DNA from: Diploptera punctata
Lineage: Eukaryota; Arthropoda; Insecta; Blattodea; Blaberidae
Length of the DNA stretch: 64,000 nt
Direction: 5' to 3'
Assembly: GCA_030220185.1 (NCBI GenBank)
Contig: JASPKZ010001235.1
Location: forward strand, 1,278,501 to 1,342,500
Positions 50,807 through 62,105 of the stretch are shown piece by piece. Within the stretch, counting starts at the first letter, position 1. Each line of letters begins with the position of its first letter. A model generated the notes under the pieces. That model saw nothing but the letters and a program-made list of their open reading frames with translations, had not been told where the DNA came from and did no database searches. The translations under genes were made by a program, and so were the position numbers.

Positions 50807-51212
50807 AAAATTAGGTTCTCATATACAATGTATTTTTCATATTTGTGTTAATACAGTAGAGGCAATTTCACACTTTTCTCTATTTTGAACAGAACTTTAC
50901 CTTACTGAATAGCCGTGGGAGTTCTGCAACTCATTTGACACTGACGTTGTTGTGGTTGCCAGTGCGGAAATTTGCAGGCGCATGCCGTATATCCACAGTG
51001 AAGACAAGCGCTCTCTTTTGTACGAGTTTAATGCAGCACACTGGCTCGGTCGGTTAATTAGACACATCGTTCTTTTTGTTTTTATCATTAAACTCTTTAA
51101 TTTCAGTACTTTCATCGCTACTTTTAGTACGTAGTTTGACTTACGGTCCATGGCCGTTTCCATAATATGCATATGCATACACATATAATTTATTTGAGAT
51201 TAATAACCCTGT
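50807..51212. other. No gene recognised
   Basis: Two short frames (50897-51184 minus, 50952-51134 plus) have no recognisable domain. Confidence 0.35.
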
Positions 51213-51390
51213 GACATCCGTGACACAAGCAGTTAGACGCTCGCCTTTCACAGCTGGTGTCCCGAGATCGAGTCTCAGTCACTCCATGTGGGTTTCATGG
51301 TGGACGAAACGGAGATTGGACAGGTTTTTCTCTGGATTCTCCCGTTTTCCCTGCCACAAATTTCATTCCACCATTTCTTCATTCTCATTT
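51213..51390 (+). mobile_element. tRNA-derived SINE-C copy 2
   Basis: The strings cagttagacgctcgcctttc and cccgagatcgagtctcagtc form a tRNA-like head. The body ccatgtgggtttcatggtgg and ttctcccgttttccctgcc matches 29250-29330. Confidence 0.6.
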
Positions 51391-51753
51391 ATTTCATAAT
51401 TTTATTTATAATAATTCCATTTGAAGACTGGAGAAATGAACATTAACAAAATTGAAAATACATTACTTACATTGTGACATCTGTTACATGTAGAGTTATG
51501 TTACATTGAAAGCTGTGATTTAAATGATTACTGATTATGTCAGATAATTATCCAATTAGTTAACCTTACGTAAGCAAATAATATTTCTTGTCATGTAAAA
51601 GTATGGTCCTCTTGTTACTCATGTCAACACTTTGATGTATCACTCAGTGAGAAATACGGTGTTCATTTGTCTCGTTCCGATTATTTTTTTTTCGTCTATT
51701 TTATTAAATTAAGTAGGCGTATGTAACTTTATATATATATATATATATATATA
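51391..51753. other. No gene; (TA)n at 51731-51751
   Basis: AT-rich spacer ending in a (TA)n run that directly touches SINE-1 copy i. Confidence 0.45.
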
Positions 51754-52060
51754 GTCCACCGCTGTGGTCTCGAGGTAGCGTGCTGCCTTGTCACGCAGCG
51801 GGCCCGAGTTCGATTCCCGGTCAGGACAGGCTCCTAGGTGAGGTTTTTTTCGGGTTTTTTCCTCACCTGTAAGACAAATGTCAGGAAGCTTAGGGCCCAA
51901 CGGTCCCCGAAAATCATCCGGCCATCATCATCATCATCATCCTTATCATTATCATCATCCTTCACCGGTGTGGAAAGCAACGGGAAGCTACCACTCATAT
52001 AATTCCCTAGTAAAACTGCAAAACATAGCATGAAAATGCTGTGATTGCAGTGAAAGACTG
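51754..52060 (+). mobile_element. SINE-1 copy i
   Basis: Plus-strand SINE-1 of the subtype with cgggacagg..gtgaggttttttt, as in copy e. It ends early at gattgcagtgaaagactg, without the final ggatgg repeats. The (TA)n array precedes it. Confidence 0.85.
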
Positions 52061-52754
52061 TAAAAAATCTAAACTGAATCGGCCTTTTCCATCCAAGTAA
52101 TACATAGTTGATTACTGTGTGTATATTTGAGACGATGTCACTAGCTGGCATTTGTAGATAAATAAGCGTGACTAAATTAGCTAGTTAAATGGGGTGATGG
52201 GTGGAAAATTGACCATTTGAGAATAAAATTGGCATTTTTTATTTGTTGTACTAAAAAATAGCCTGTATTCTAATGTATATGTTGGCAAAGTTGCAGAGGC
52301 CTATGGCGCTTCTAAGTGCCCTAAATTACGTCAGAGTTAAAAGGCTGCGCCAGTTAAATACTACCTGCATGCAAATCTTTAAATTTTTTTTTTTCACACT
52401 TTTATTTCCACTGCATTTTTGTACATTCAAAATTGAATGGAATTCAGAAATGTTGTCCTAGAAGGTTCAAATTTTTACTGCATGTCCTAAAAACAAAGGG
52501 TAACAAAGTAGTGCATGGGTTTCATGATTGAAGTAGTATTTTAAGAAATAAAAAATTATGCAATTATTATTATTTTTTTTGTAATTCCACGCATGAGGTA
52601 CATTATTTTTTCTCCCTTTGTATTCCCATTATAAGAATTCTAATGCATGATGTATCTTAAATATTTTAGGGGTCTTGTAAAAAAATCAGACATTTTACTA
52701 AAAAATTGTGGAACCCATTTAATTATATTATATGCATTTTTTAAAAATATAATA
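52061..52754. other. No gene recognised
   Basis: AT-rich. The 62-codon frame at 52273 shows no domain. A (CTT)n run at 52762-52793 marks the tail of the next LINE. Confidence 0.4.
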
Positions 52755-53470
52755 TTTAATCTTCTTCTTCTTCTTCTTCTTCTTCTTCTTCTTTGGCTTT
52801 TCCCCCACTTATAGGTTTGCCGTCTTCAGTTTCCATTTATTTCTATCATTCCAATCTTCCTCTTCCAAATTCCTATCATCCATTATGGTTCTGACATAGG
52901 TTTTCCATTTCCATCTTGGTCTGCCACGTTTGTTTCTTCCAGGGGGCGACCACTGGTATATATTTTTTGGTCATCTTTCATTTTCCATTCTTTGTACGTG
53001 GCCATACTATTTAAGTGTTTGATTTTCAATCCTCTTAACAACATATGTGGTGACATTCATTTCTCTCCAAAGGAGTTCATTTCTTATTTTATCCTGTCTT
53101 GTTTTTTGGAGGCTTCTTCTAAAATAATCAAATTCAACTGTTCTAATTTTATTCTTTTGTAATTCCGTCAAAGGCCAAGTTTCACTTCCATATGACAAAA
53201 TATTCTATATTATGCTCTTATAAATTTTCATTTCAGTTTCCTTTGTAATATTTTTGTTCCAAATTATTCCATGCAATGTCTTAGTTGCATTTTTTGCCAT
53301 TGCAATTTTAGTCTGTACATCTCTCTCACAGGTACCTAAACTTGTAATTATTGACCCAAGATATTTAAAAAATTCACATTTTTTTATTTTCCCTGTTTCG
53401 AGTATGAGGTCATCCACATCCTTTCCCAAACACATATTTTCTGTTTTCTGTAAATTTATATTCATTTTTT
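52755..53470 (-). mobile_element. LINE family F, post-RT region
   Basis: The tail is at the left ((CTT)n on +, hence (AAG)n). The minus frames encode FFKYLGSIITSLGTCERDVQ and LHGIIWNKNITKETEMKIYK (53205-53465), then MSYGSETWPLTELQKNKIRT and FDYFRRSLQKTRQDKIRNEL (53007-53198), then a degraded C-terminus with KRGRPRWKWKT-like sequence near 52920. It is 5'-truncated just after an INLQKTENM block. Confidence 0.85.
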
Positions 53471-53942
53471 ACATTCTTCCATTCGTTTATTTAATAACTT
53501 ATAAAATAAATGTCTCACAAGAATGAAACTTAACCACATCATTATGTATCATGCAGTGAATGTTTGTTCAAAAAATCAAGTCTCTAGCTCAAAAAATGTA
53601 GAAAATAGAAATTTTACCCATCACCCCCCCCCCCTTAAGTGATTCTCCCTGTGGGGATGTACGGTTATAGACAGATTTACACAGGAGATGTTAGTTAATG
53701 ATAGGGACATGGAAAACGTATGTCCTTCGGATTCTGTAATTACATCGAGTTAATCAACTATTTGAGGCAGTCTGTAAAATTGTAACATGAAACTGTTGCG
53801 TGTTTTAATGCATTTTTGACAGTTGAGAAATGACATAGTGTTTATGTGATTGCGTTATTGAATGGATAGTTTGGATTACATATTTCCTCGTCTGTGTATT
53901 TATGTCATGTCGATAAATTATCCTATTATTTTCTTGTTTCAG
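53471..53942. other. Presumed 5' flank or intron of the CLIP-like gene
   Basis: Contains a C-run at 53625-53636 and no recognised repeat. The last 20 bases, ttattttcttgtttcag, form a good splice acceptor before 53943, so a non-coding exon may lie upstream or outside the window. Confidence 0.45.
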
Positions 53943-54197
53943 GTGTTTCATCATGGCCCTCGCGCGCGAGTGGATTGGAATAAGTGTCATGTTTCATTCG
54001 TGATAGTGTGATACAAGTGAAGTGTTTTGTTTTCTATTTATTAATATAATTTGTTCATCGATATACGTCCGAAAAACAAACGAAAATGAGTTCATCACTG
54101 CCGAAACCCTCGGGATTAAAACCGCCAACTAAAATCAGCAGGCCGTGCTCTGTAACGCCAAAACCAAGTCTTCCATTAGCTGCTACGCCAAGAGCAA
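53943..54197 (+). CDS. CLIP-170/CLIP-190 homologue, first coding exon
   Basis: An exon with a likely acceptor (cttgtttcag) before 53943, a ~143-nt leader, ATG at 54086 in gaaaATGag, and 37 codons plus one base before the donor GTAAGT at 54198. The peptide MSSSLPKPSGLKPPTKISRP followed by a Ser/Pro-rich stretch matches the KPSGLK.PTKI start of CLIP-170 (CLIP1) and insect CLIP-190. These proteins bind growing microtubule plus ends through CAP-Gly domains encoded further downstream. The next exon should begin in phase 1 and is not found in this window. Unlike everything nearby it is GC-balanced and repeat-free. The assignment rests on a short peptide, but the start, frame and donor agree. Confidence 0.75.
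53953..54003 (+). promoter_or_regulatory. Upstream ORF (16 codons) in the leader
   Basis: ATG at 53953 (atcATGg, a fair context with G at +4) opens a 16-codon frame MALAREWIGISVMFHS that stops at 54001-54003, 82 nt before the main ATG. It may lower translation of the main frame if 53943 is truly transcribed. Confidence 0.45.
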
Positions 54198-54884
54198 GTA
54201 AGTGTGATTAATTTTATACATTTTTACTTGTTCAGTTCCAGTTATCCAATGTTACATCGGTAATCTGTACGTATATTCTCGTGGTGTGTTTTATATTGCC
54301 TTCAGTGGACCCAAAATAATTATTTTCAAATTCTGATAAGCACGCAAATTAACAGTAACAATGACAATAGCTATGTAAGCAACAAGGGAAGTAATGTACT
54401 TACTTCTCGAATTGTGTATATAATTTTGTTCACTCCTATACTAATAATTATGTTTAACTTTTATATTTCGTGTGAATTTATATCGTGGGTTGAAGAGTTC
54501 GCTTGTTTGATAACAAGGGAATGTTGATAAAACAACTGCAATTGTTTATTGTTGTCTGAATTAGTGGCAGGCATTTCAAATATCAGTTCCAGACTGCATA
54601 TTAATTACAGATAAGATTAATTGTGATGTAGAGGAAGCGGCGAATGCTGCGGTTCATTTTCTATTACCAGCAAAATTGGAAAATAGATATGAAAAAGTAT
54701 ACAGAATATTTAAGAATGTATTACTCAACAATTGAGAAACATATTGAAATAAATAAGAAAAATACTGATAAAAAATCAAGCAAATTTTGTGGCTAATGTT
54801 AATTGTAACAACTGTTCAATCACTATAAATTTGAAATATCAAAGTGAGAAATAAGTGTTTTTTTATTAGGAATATTCCACAATA
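54198..54884 (+). other. Start of intron 1 (inferred)
   Basis: Begins with a strong donor GTAAGTGTG. No exon is recognised. The block gttcactcctatactaataat at about 54430 recurs inverted at about 55247, framing a LINE scrap. Confidence 0.5.
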
Positions 54885-55035
54885 CAGTGTTTCTCCTTCA
54901 ACCCAAAGTGATTTGTCGCCAGAGGTTCCTGTCTAGAGCATCTTCTTCCCTCAAATCTCTAGCTTCCATACTGCTCCTCACTCCATCTATCCAACGAACT
55001 CTAGGTCTACCTCTTCCACTTCTTCCATTAGTTTT
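54885..55035 (-). mobile_element. LINE C-terminal scrap
   Basis: On minus it reads GRSGRGRPRVRWIDGVRSSM, EARDLREEDALDRNLWR and then a stop, the usual C-terminus of this LINE type. It is only about 150 bp, and its family is not otherwise present here. Confidence 0.6.
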
Positions 55036-55321
55036 CCAATTAAGTATCTTCTTTTAAGTGCGATACAATAAAATTGTATTGTATTACTCAATAAAATTTT
55101 AAGTAGGTACATTTTAAAATTATTATTTAGGTAAATTTATTTTCTTCCCTAGGGAAGTAAGTTGAGCTATTACATGCCGTTGTCAATAGGTACCAAGGCC
55201 CCTCTGGTAAATTCAACTTACTTCTAAAGCAGAATGATAATTAGGCCATTATTAGTATAGGAGTGAACAAACAAATTTTATACATGAAAATCTGATTTAA
55301 TTTTTTGTCAGTAATATTTTG

Positions 55322-56136
55322 ATTGATGGACAAGATACGCCAGTTGCTTATTATGATTAGGGATAAAGAAGCTCTTCTAGATGAATGGAAAGAATCGATT
55401 ACCATACCAATTTATAAGAAAGGAGATAAAACTGATTGCTATAACTATAAGGGCATCTCATTACTTTCAACTTCGTACAAAATTCTAACAAATATATTAG
55501 TTAGCAGACTTACTCCTTATATTGACGAGATTCTAGGAGATCATCAATGTGGATTTAGAAGAAACAGGTCTACAACAGATTAGATTTTTAGTTTAACACA
55601 GATTTTTGAAAAGAAATGGGAATATAATGGTACTGTACATCAACTATAAGTAGACTTAAAAAAAGGCATACGATTCAATTAAGAGGGAGAAGTTATATAG
55701 TATCCTGCTAGAGTTCGGAATTCCTAAAAAGTTAGTTAGTTAGAAAGTTAGAATGTGTCTGAATGGCACATAGAGTAGGGTGCGTGTAGGCAAACACTTT
55801 TCGGATACTTTTGAAATCCAGAATGGGTTGAAGCAAGGAGATGCACTATCTCCTCTACTATTTAATTTTGTATTAGAATTTCGTACACTGCGATGGGCAG
55901 GACATGTGGCACGAATGGGGAATGAAAGACGTGCATGGAAGCTTCTTGTAGGAAAACCAGAGGGAAAACGCTCAGTTGGTGGACCAAGAATGAGATGGGA
56001 GAATAACATTAACTATGATTTGAGGGAAGTAGATTATACAGGGGATGATTGGAAAACATTAGCTCAGGATAGGGATATATGGAGAGGTTATGTCCGCGCA
56101 GCCATGGGCCTACGGGTTCGATAGTGCCAGTGAGTT
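55322..56136 (+). mobile_element. LINE family A with internal RT-to-C-terminus deletion
   Basis: The frame 55323-55583 gives the RT fingers ESITIPIYKKGDKTDCYNYK, GISLLSTSYKILTNILVSRL and DHQCGFRRNRSTTD, the most N-terminal family A sequence in the window. After stops, RVGKHFSDTFEIQNGLKQGD and DALSPLLFNFVLE follow. At about 55880 it jumps to LRWAGHVARMGNERRAW, losing the YADD region. The end is ttcgatagtgccagtgagtt. Confidence 0.88.
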
Positions 56137-56289
56137 AGTAATATTTTGAAAGTTGGATGTTCCTGTGAATCTACTATAGGAGCTACCATTTAACTTAGCT
56201 TGTAAAGTGTCCTGAAAATTTCATATACCCTAGTTCCATTAGTTCCTGTGAAAAAAATAACCATTTGATTGAAAAAAGGTAATTTTTCC
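56137..56289. other. Short unassigned spacer
   Basis: No recognisable element. Confidence 0.4.
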
Positions 56290-57100
56290 TTCAGTTATCA
56301 TCATCATCACTCCAGGGATTAGACAATTGCCCGTTCCGACTTCATAATGCATCAGCCCAACGTCTTCTAGGTCTTCCAACATCACGTCTTCCTCTTGCTT
56401 GATAATTTCTTGCTAACAATGGGTATCTCTCCTTACTCATTCCATCCATATGATCAATCCATTTCTGTCTGTAATTCGTGACCTTATCCAATAAAGGCTG
56501 TACTTTCAATTCTTCTCTTATATCCTCATTTCTTATTCTATCAAGTCTTGTACATCCTTTTACTTGTCTTAGGAACCTCATCTCCGCCGTCTGTATTCTA
56601 TCCTTCTCTTTTTTCACTGGAGCCCAAGTTTCACATCCATACAATATTGTGGGAACCGCCATAACATTTACATTTTTATCTTGGTTTCTTTTCTAATTTT
56701 ATTTTTGAATGTTCTCTGTATTGTTCCACACACCGTCTGAAATTTATTTATTTTGGAGTCAATATCTCTTTCCACATTGTAGCCAACATCACAGCCCAAA
56801 TATTTTAAACTAGACACCTGTTCTGTACCTTGATTTTCTAAAATAATCTTGGATCTCACTGGATCTCTTCCTCTAAAAGCCATGGTCTTCGTTTTCCTTA
56901 CAAAAATCTTTAGATCATATAATTTACATATTTAATTCAATGCATGCATAGATTTCTGTAACTCGTCTTCATTTTTCTGTATTATGATTACATCGTCAGC
57001 AAATAGAAGATTATTTATGCACACTTTCTTATATATTCTTATTCCGGGATTCACTAAAACTTTCCATTTATTTAAAATATCGTCTATATATATAATAATC
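56290..57100 (-). mobile_element. LINE family B, RT palm to 3' end
   Basis: The tail is (GAT)n at the left (atcatcatcatcac on +). Minus frames in order: CINNLLFADDVIIIQKNEDE (RT active site ADD, about 56960-57030), a stop, MAFRGRDPVRSKIILENQGT and LKYLGCDVGYNVERDIDSK (56668-56883), then MAVPTILYGCETWAPVKKEK, MRFLRQVKGCTRLDRIRNED and RRDVGRPRRRWADAL (56342-56662). It is the longest family B copy here, broken by one stop and one shift. It abuts a family E 3' end at about 57100. Confidence 0.85.
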
Positions 57101-57103
57101 ATC

Positions 57104-57315
57104 CAGTATCGTGGCAGCTGCCGCCGTCTTCCGAAAACCAAACGCAGTTCCATTGATGTTCCTCCAATCCTCTGATATTCATAGCTGCTTGTACCCCTTC
57201 TATCCAAGTTTTCTTCGGTCTTCCTCTCTTCCTCCTTTGCATTGGGATCCATTCCATAACAATTTTAGGCAATCTTTGCTCTGGTATTCTTTTGACATGG
57301 CCATACCATTATAAT

Positions 57316-57317
<2 letters not shown>
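57104..57317 (-). mobile_element. LINE family E 3' end
   Basis: The + strand reads gtggcagctgccgccgtcttcc, ctgcttgtaccccttctatcc and ggcatcc-like strings, the reverse of 33640-33835 (RMPEQRL, GGSCHD). It ends at the right near (TA)n at 57318. Confidence 0.8.

Positions 57318-57369
<52 letters not shown>
57318..57369. repeat. (TA)n microsatellite
   Basis: About 26 TA units adjoining the family E fragment. Confidence 0.95.
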
Positions 57370-57372
<3 letters not shown>

Positions 57373-57819
57373 TATTAACGAATCAAATTATATTTACGTG
57401 TTTTTATTACGCTACATGTTGTAATTAATTATCAGAATTATGAAGTTAATTATTTTGAATCCGCTGTACATTGCACCGCATTGATTTGCATAACCACACA
57501 ATTAATTCATCTTATAATAATGCAGTCTTGCAAACTTAATTAAAAGCTCCCGAATGCTGATATCAAGTGTTTAATAACTATTGTACTGCATCTGATTTTT
57601 GTCAGTGTGCCTTTTTATATTGAATGTTACAATATGCTCAGCTTTGGTTCCTTGTAAGCAACGAGATTTTTATCATACTGTATGTGGCAATTAACTATTT
57701 TATAAGAAATTCGCCTATGTTAATCACATAAACTTTAATGTATTCCTCTCAAATTATTAATCTCTAACCCAGATAAACGAATATTCGTCACGTAGGATTG
57801 GCCTATAAGAGAATTCCTT
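57370..57819. other. No gene recognised
   Basis: AT-rich intronic DNA. Confidence 0.45.
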
Positions 57820-58200
57820 AACAAGTCAAATTTATGGTCCGGAATATATCTTAATTTTTTAAAAATTAAACTTAAATAACCAGTTTCGTTCCGAGGAAAC
57901 TAAGATTGCGGCCGCTAGAATAATTTTCAAATGTTCGGTTCCAAAGAGACCTTCACTCTTTTGGGTTCGATTTTGATGGACGATAAAGTCTGTTTTTTAT
58001 AGTTAAATCTTAGCCCTATATAGATTATCAAATTTCGTTGCAAGAAAACGAAAGAAACAAAATCAGGGGTCTGTAAACGTTGAAAATGTTCCCACAAAAA
58101 TGTAAGGTTAACCCCCACTTGTAATGATACCATATTGTTGATTAATGAATTCAGTCTTACTTTTCTTATCTGTTACGAAAAAATGGCGGGCGACAGACGA
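57820..58200 (+). repeat. Dispersed repeat R2 block
   Basis: Carries aatttatggtccgg, agtttcgttccgaggaaac, gattgcggccgctagaat, and a second diverged core atttcgttgcaagaaaac near 58028. It matches 7405 and 8340. Confidence 0.55.
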
Positions 58201-58267
58201 TTTGTTTTATTTTAGTTTTAACTAAATCCACTCATAATGGCACAATTTCGTTTTTTTACTCGTATTT

Positions 58268-58269
<2 letters not shown>

Positions 58270-58318
<49 letters not shown>
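58270..58318. repeat. (TA)n microsatellite
   Basis: About 22 TA units with a single C near the end. Confidence 0.95.
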
Positions 58319-58320
<2 letters not shown>

Positions 58321-59040
58321 TAATTTTTCTTTCTCATTTATAGACGACATAGCTAGAATTCGTCAAAACAATACAAAATCTAATCGCCTAATGTGTTTCC
58401 TGAACTTAATATATTCTGAGTTATAGTCCCATTTTGTTTAAATCTACGTATGGGACATTCCATACGAAATCGGCAAAAAAATTGTGAAAATTGAACTCAC
58501 ATCTTTAAAAGTTTACAATTTTTTTTTACAGTGAAACTTTATGATATACTGAATATCTGAACCGAATTTTAAGTCCGCTTGATGTAATTAAAGAGTAATA
58601 GAGCTGTCAAATTATCGTATTGTTTTAAATAGTCTCTTTTATAAAATACATTTCTCGAAGTATGGCTATTCCCTCAACTTGAAAAGATAGTCACATTATA
58701 GATGATTTCATGCTCTATCGCTTGAAAATTAGTACCTTAATATTTACGTTTTTCTGAAGGGCGTAAATGCAATTAATACGCAATTGACCTTCCTCACCAA
58801 AAATTTTATAAAATCAAAAAATACCACATTATTACCTGAACACCAGTTATATTTTTGTAATTAGTATTAAAGTGGAGTATTGAAAGGAAACTACCAAAAA
58901 TAATTATTTTTCCTAAAATCTCCTATGTGTAGACTGCCCGCAATACCTTTCGCGTGAGTGGAGATCGCTCGCTCGTACAAACAATGACGGAGCTACTTTG
59001 TAATAATCCTTTGCGCACTTACAAATATTTTTATATTGTT
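58319..59040. other. No gene recognised
   Basis: AT-rich. A small GC-richer patch (cgcgtgagtggagatcgctcg) near 58950-58980 has no assignable function. Confidence 0.4.
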
Positions 59041-59290
59041 ATTATCATCATTACATTATTTTTATTATTATTATTACAATTACTACATCATCATCATCAT
59101 CATCGTGGACAAGTGGTTACTCTGTACGCCTCCGATTCCGAGGTTCGCGGGTTCAAACTCGATAGGGATCAATGGCATTTTAAATGCGTTAACAATTCTG
59201 AATGTAGCTTTCTCCGGAAGGAAGGAAATCCGTGAGTCCCGTGTCGTAAATTTATGGTACGTAGGAGAACCTCGCGCTTGAAATAAATTG
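59041..59290 (+). mobile_element. SINE-B copy 2 (tRNA-derived)
   Basis: After (ATT)/(ATC) simple sequence, acaagtggttactctgtacg and gcgggttcaaactcg form a tRNA-like head; the body gggatcaatggcatttt and ccgtgagtcccgtgtcg aligns with 15963-16095. It is diverged. Confidence 0.6.
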
Positions 59291-60314
59291 CTACATAATA
59301 AACGCCATTAAATATAACAATCTTTATTGATATATTCAGTAGGCGGGTTAATTTTGTGCTGATTTGGCTAATGTATAGTTTAATTTAAATTACTAAACAC
59401 CTACGAATTCAAACTGGTAGTCCTATTAAAAATATTTTCTAGAGAGTAGTTTTGTAATGTGTTGTAATATTTTGTACTTGTACCCTACGCCAATGTCTGA
59501 TGTTGAATATTGTAAGTAATGTTAAACTATCGATAATAATTTATAACAATTTTCATGCTGTTACAAGTAATATTTAAGAGGTATAAATATATTTCATTGG
59601 CTTGGTATCACTTACTGATCTTGCATCCCCTACTCATGACATATCTAAGATGATATTAAAATGCACGATAATATTAGCTTTTATTATAAGCTAAATTATT
59701 GTTATATTGTTATAGTGTTTAATGTAATGTCTAAACTTCCCATTATTCTCCTTTTATAACACAAAATGTATACCTCAACGATTATTCTCTCATTCCAGAA
59801 ACATTTAAGAAATTGTAAAATTATATATTAACACATAATATTGTTAATAACTATTGTATACTAATATATGCATAATTAACATTATATTTAACTTATAACT
59901 CACCATTCAGTCTTTGTAGATCTGCAAACTTGTGAGTTAAAAACAATAAGATATATTATTTTAAATTTGACTGTGATACTTAAAATGACGAGATGCACTA
60001 AACATACTGATGTAAATCAACTGTCTGAACTTGAGAATTGTTGATGTAAAACAGATGTTTAAGGAAGACTCGCTGATGCTGCATTATTATTGTTTGGTAG
60101 GAAGTGGTACGAGTATTAAAACATTCGGTTTTATTTGGAAGTGATATCGTATAACAATACTATTTCGTCAAATTTTTCAGGGTACAATAAAATACACTGA
60201 ATAAAAAGTTATTTTAAGACTGAAATTAGTAATTATAAGATAATAAAAATTTATATCAGTTTATTCAATTAATGATGAGAGTTTTTATTATATAATATTA
60301 CATTTAAACTGTAA
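59291..60314. other. No gene recognised (about 1 kb)
   Basis: AT-rich intronic DNA, no repeat recognised. Confidence 0.45.
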
Positions 60315-60722
60315 GAAGATTACGAGTATTTGAGAATAAAGTTTTTAGGAAAATTTTTGGATCAAAAAGAGATGGGCAGACAGGTGAATGGAGAAAACTA
60401 CATAATAGTGAGCTACATGATCTGTATAGGAAGCCAGATGTAATAAAAACAATTAAGTCTCATAGGCTGCGATGGGCAGGAAATGTGGCACGTATGGAAG
60501 ATGAAAGAGGCGTGTTGGAAATTTCTGGTAGGAAAACCGGAGGGAAAACGCCCAGTTGGAAGACTAAGAATGAGGTGGGAGAATAACATTATACATGATT
60601 TGAAGGAAGTAGATTATACAGGGGATAATTGGAAAACGTTAGCTCGGGATGGGATGTATGGAGAGCTTATGTCCGCGCTGCCATGAACCTACAGGTTCCA
60701 CAGAGCCAGTGAGTGAGTTAGT
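60315..60722 (+). mobile_element. LINE family A 3' part
   Basis: From RRLRVFENKVFRKIFG-like sequence through caggctgcgatgggcagg and a 67-codon frame (60483-60686) with GKRPVGRLRMRWENN and LKEVDYTGDNWKTLARD. It ends cagagccagtgagtgagttag. Several indels. Confidence 0.85.
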
Positions 60723-61619
60723 TATAAATAATTTGTTTAATAATTCGCAGTAAACGTAAGTAACAGAGCTCTTTACTTCTCACTTCAGCAATAAAATTTG
60801 ATAAATAAATATCTACTGCGTAAGAATTAAAATATCGCCACTTTTATAAATTTACGGTACTGTTCCATTAAGCAGAACATATAATAATCTATTCGATTTA
60901 ATGGCAGTTGAAAAAGTCACTGATGAAAATCTTTCGATAAAGTACGCGCGCGACCTTGGTCGTGAAATGAATCTGCTGCGCCATGGACCCGCGAGTTTTT
61001 TACGAAAATAGAACAAAAAACATTTATATTGTCTGTACTATTCAACTCTCCAAAAGGGTAATTGCTGGAAATTAACCCTTATTACGTGAATAGTATCCTG
61101 TATTTTTTTCCGTTTTCATTTTTTGATATGTACTGCAGTAAACCGCCATAAAACAGAAAATTTACACCGAAAATAAAAATATCCTAATTATAAAAATATC
61201 ACCCTTAAACTACATGATATCACCTATATAAATATGTTTGAAACAAATTTTTGCTGTTTACTGTTTCAGAAATATTAGTTAGTAAACGTTTTAGTTTACC
61301 ATATTTACGATAATTTTATATCATCATAACTACGAATCTATAAATGATAAAAATTAAATTTCTGCATTAATACGTTTATAGATGTATTCACTATATTTAG
61401 GGATACACAAAATTAAAAAATAAATTGCAAGATTTTTTGCTGTCCGATTTGATATGGATTGTCCCGTATATATCTTCTACTCCGAGCAGTTTGGCAGTAA
61501 ACAAATGAGGAAACATTGTTTAATCCGACAGAGGAAACTTCCATATTTAACCTGCATAGACAGAACACCGCAGTCGTGATACCGACTTGTTTGTGAAATT
61601 CCATTAATCTGATCTTAAC
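60723..61619. other. No gene recognised
   Basis: AT-rich intronic sequence. The frame at 61413-61604 shows no domain. Confidence 0.45.
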
Positions 61620-62105
61620 CTACATTATATTAAAGAAACTGGGGCTGGAAGTAAATATAAAACTTAACATATGGTCACATGTTGAAATATATTATAATAG
61701 AAATGGACAATTATTTAAGAAATAGGGACAATTTTGAAGATGTAGCTAATTGAAATACCTAGGAACAATAATTACAAACAGGAATGAGGTGCAGAAAGAA
61801 ATTAAACATAGGCTCAATTCTGGAAACGAATGCTATCGTGAATTACAGGAACTCCTGTCGTCGTTGTTCTCTGAAAATAAAGTAATAATAGTATATAAAA
61901 CAGTTATTGTTCCAATTAAGTCTCGTAGACTGCGAAGGGCGGTATATGTGAATGGGGAATAAAAGAAGCTTCTTGTAGGAAAACCAGAGAAAGACCAAGA
62001 ATGAGGAGGGAGAATAACATTATCCATTATTTGAGGGAAGTAGATTATACATGTGATGATTGGAAAACATTAGCTCAGGATAGGGATGTATGGAGAGCCA
62101 GTGAG
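61620..62105 (+). mobile_element. LINE family A, strongly deleted
   Basis: Pieces in order: LGLEVNI-like start (ctggggctggaagtaaatat), MKYLGTIITNRNEVQKEIKH (61750-61962), a deletion joining IVPIKSRRLRRA, then tagattatacatgtgatg and agctcaggatagggatgta, ending gccagtgagttag. At least two internal deletions. Confidence 0.8.
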
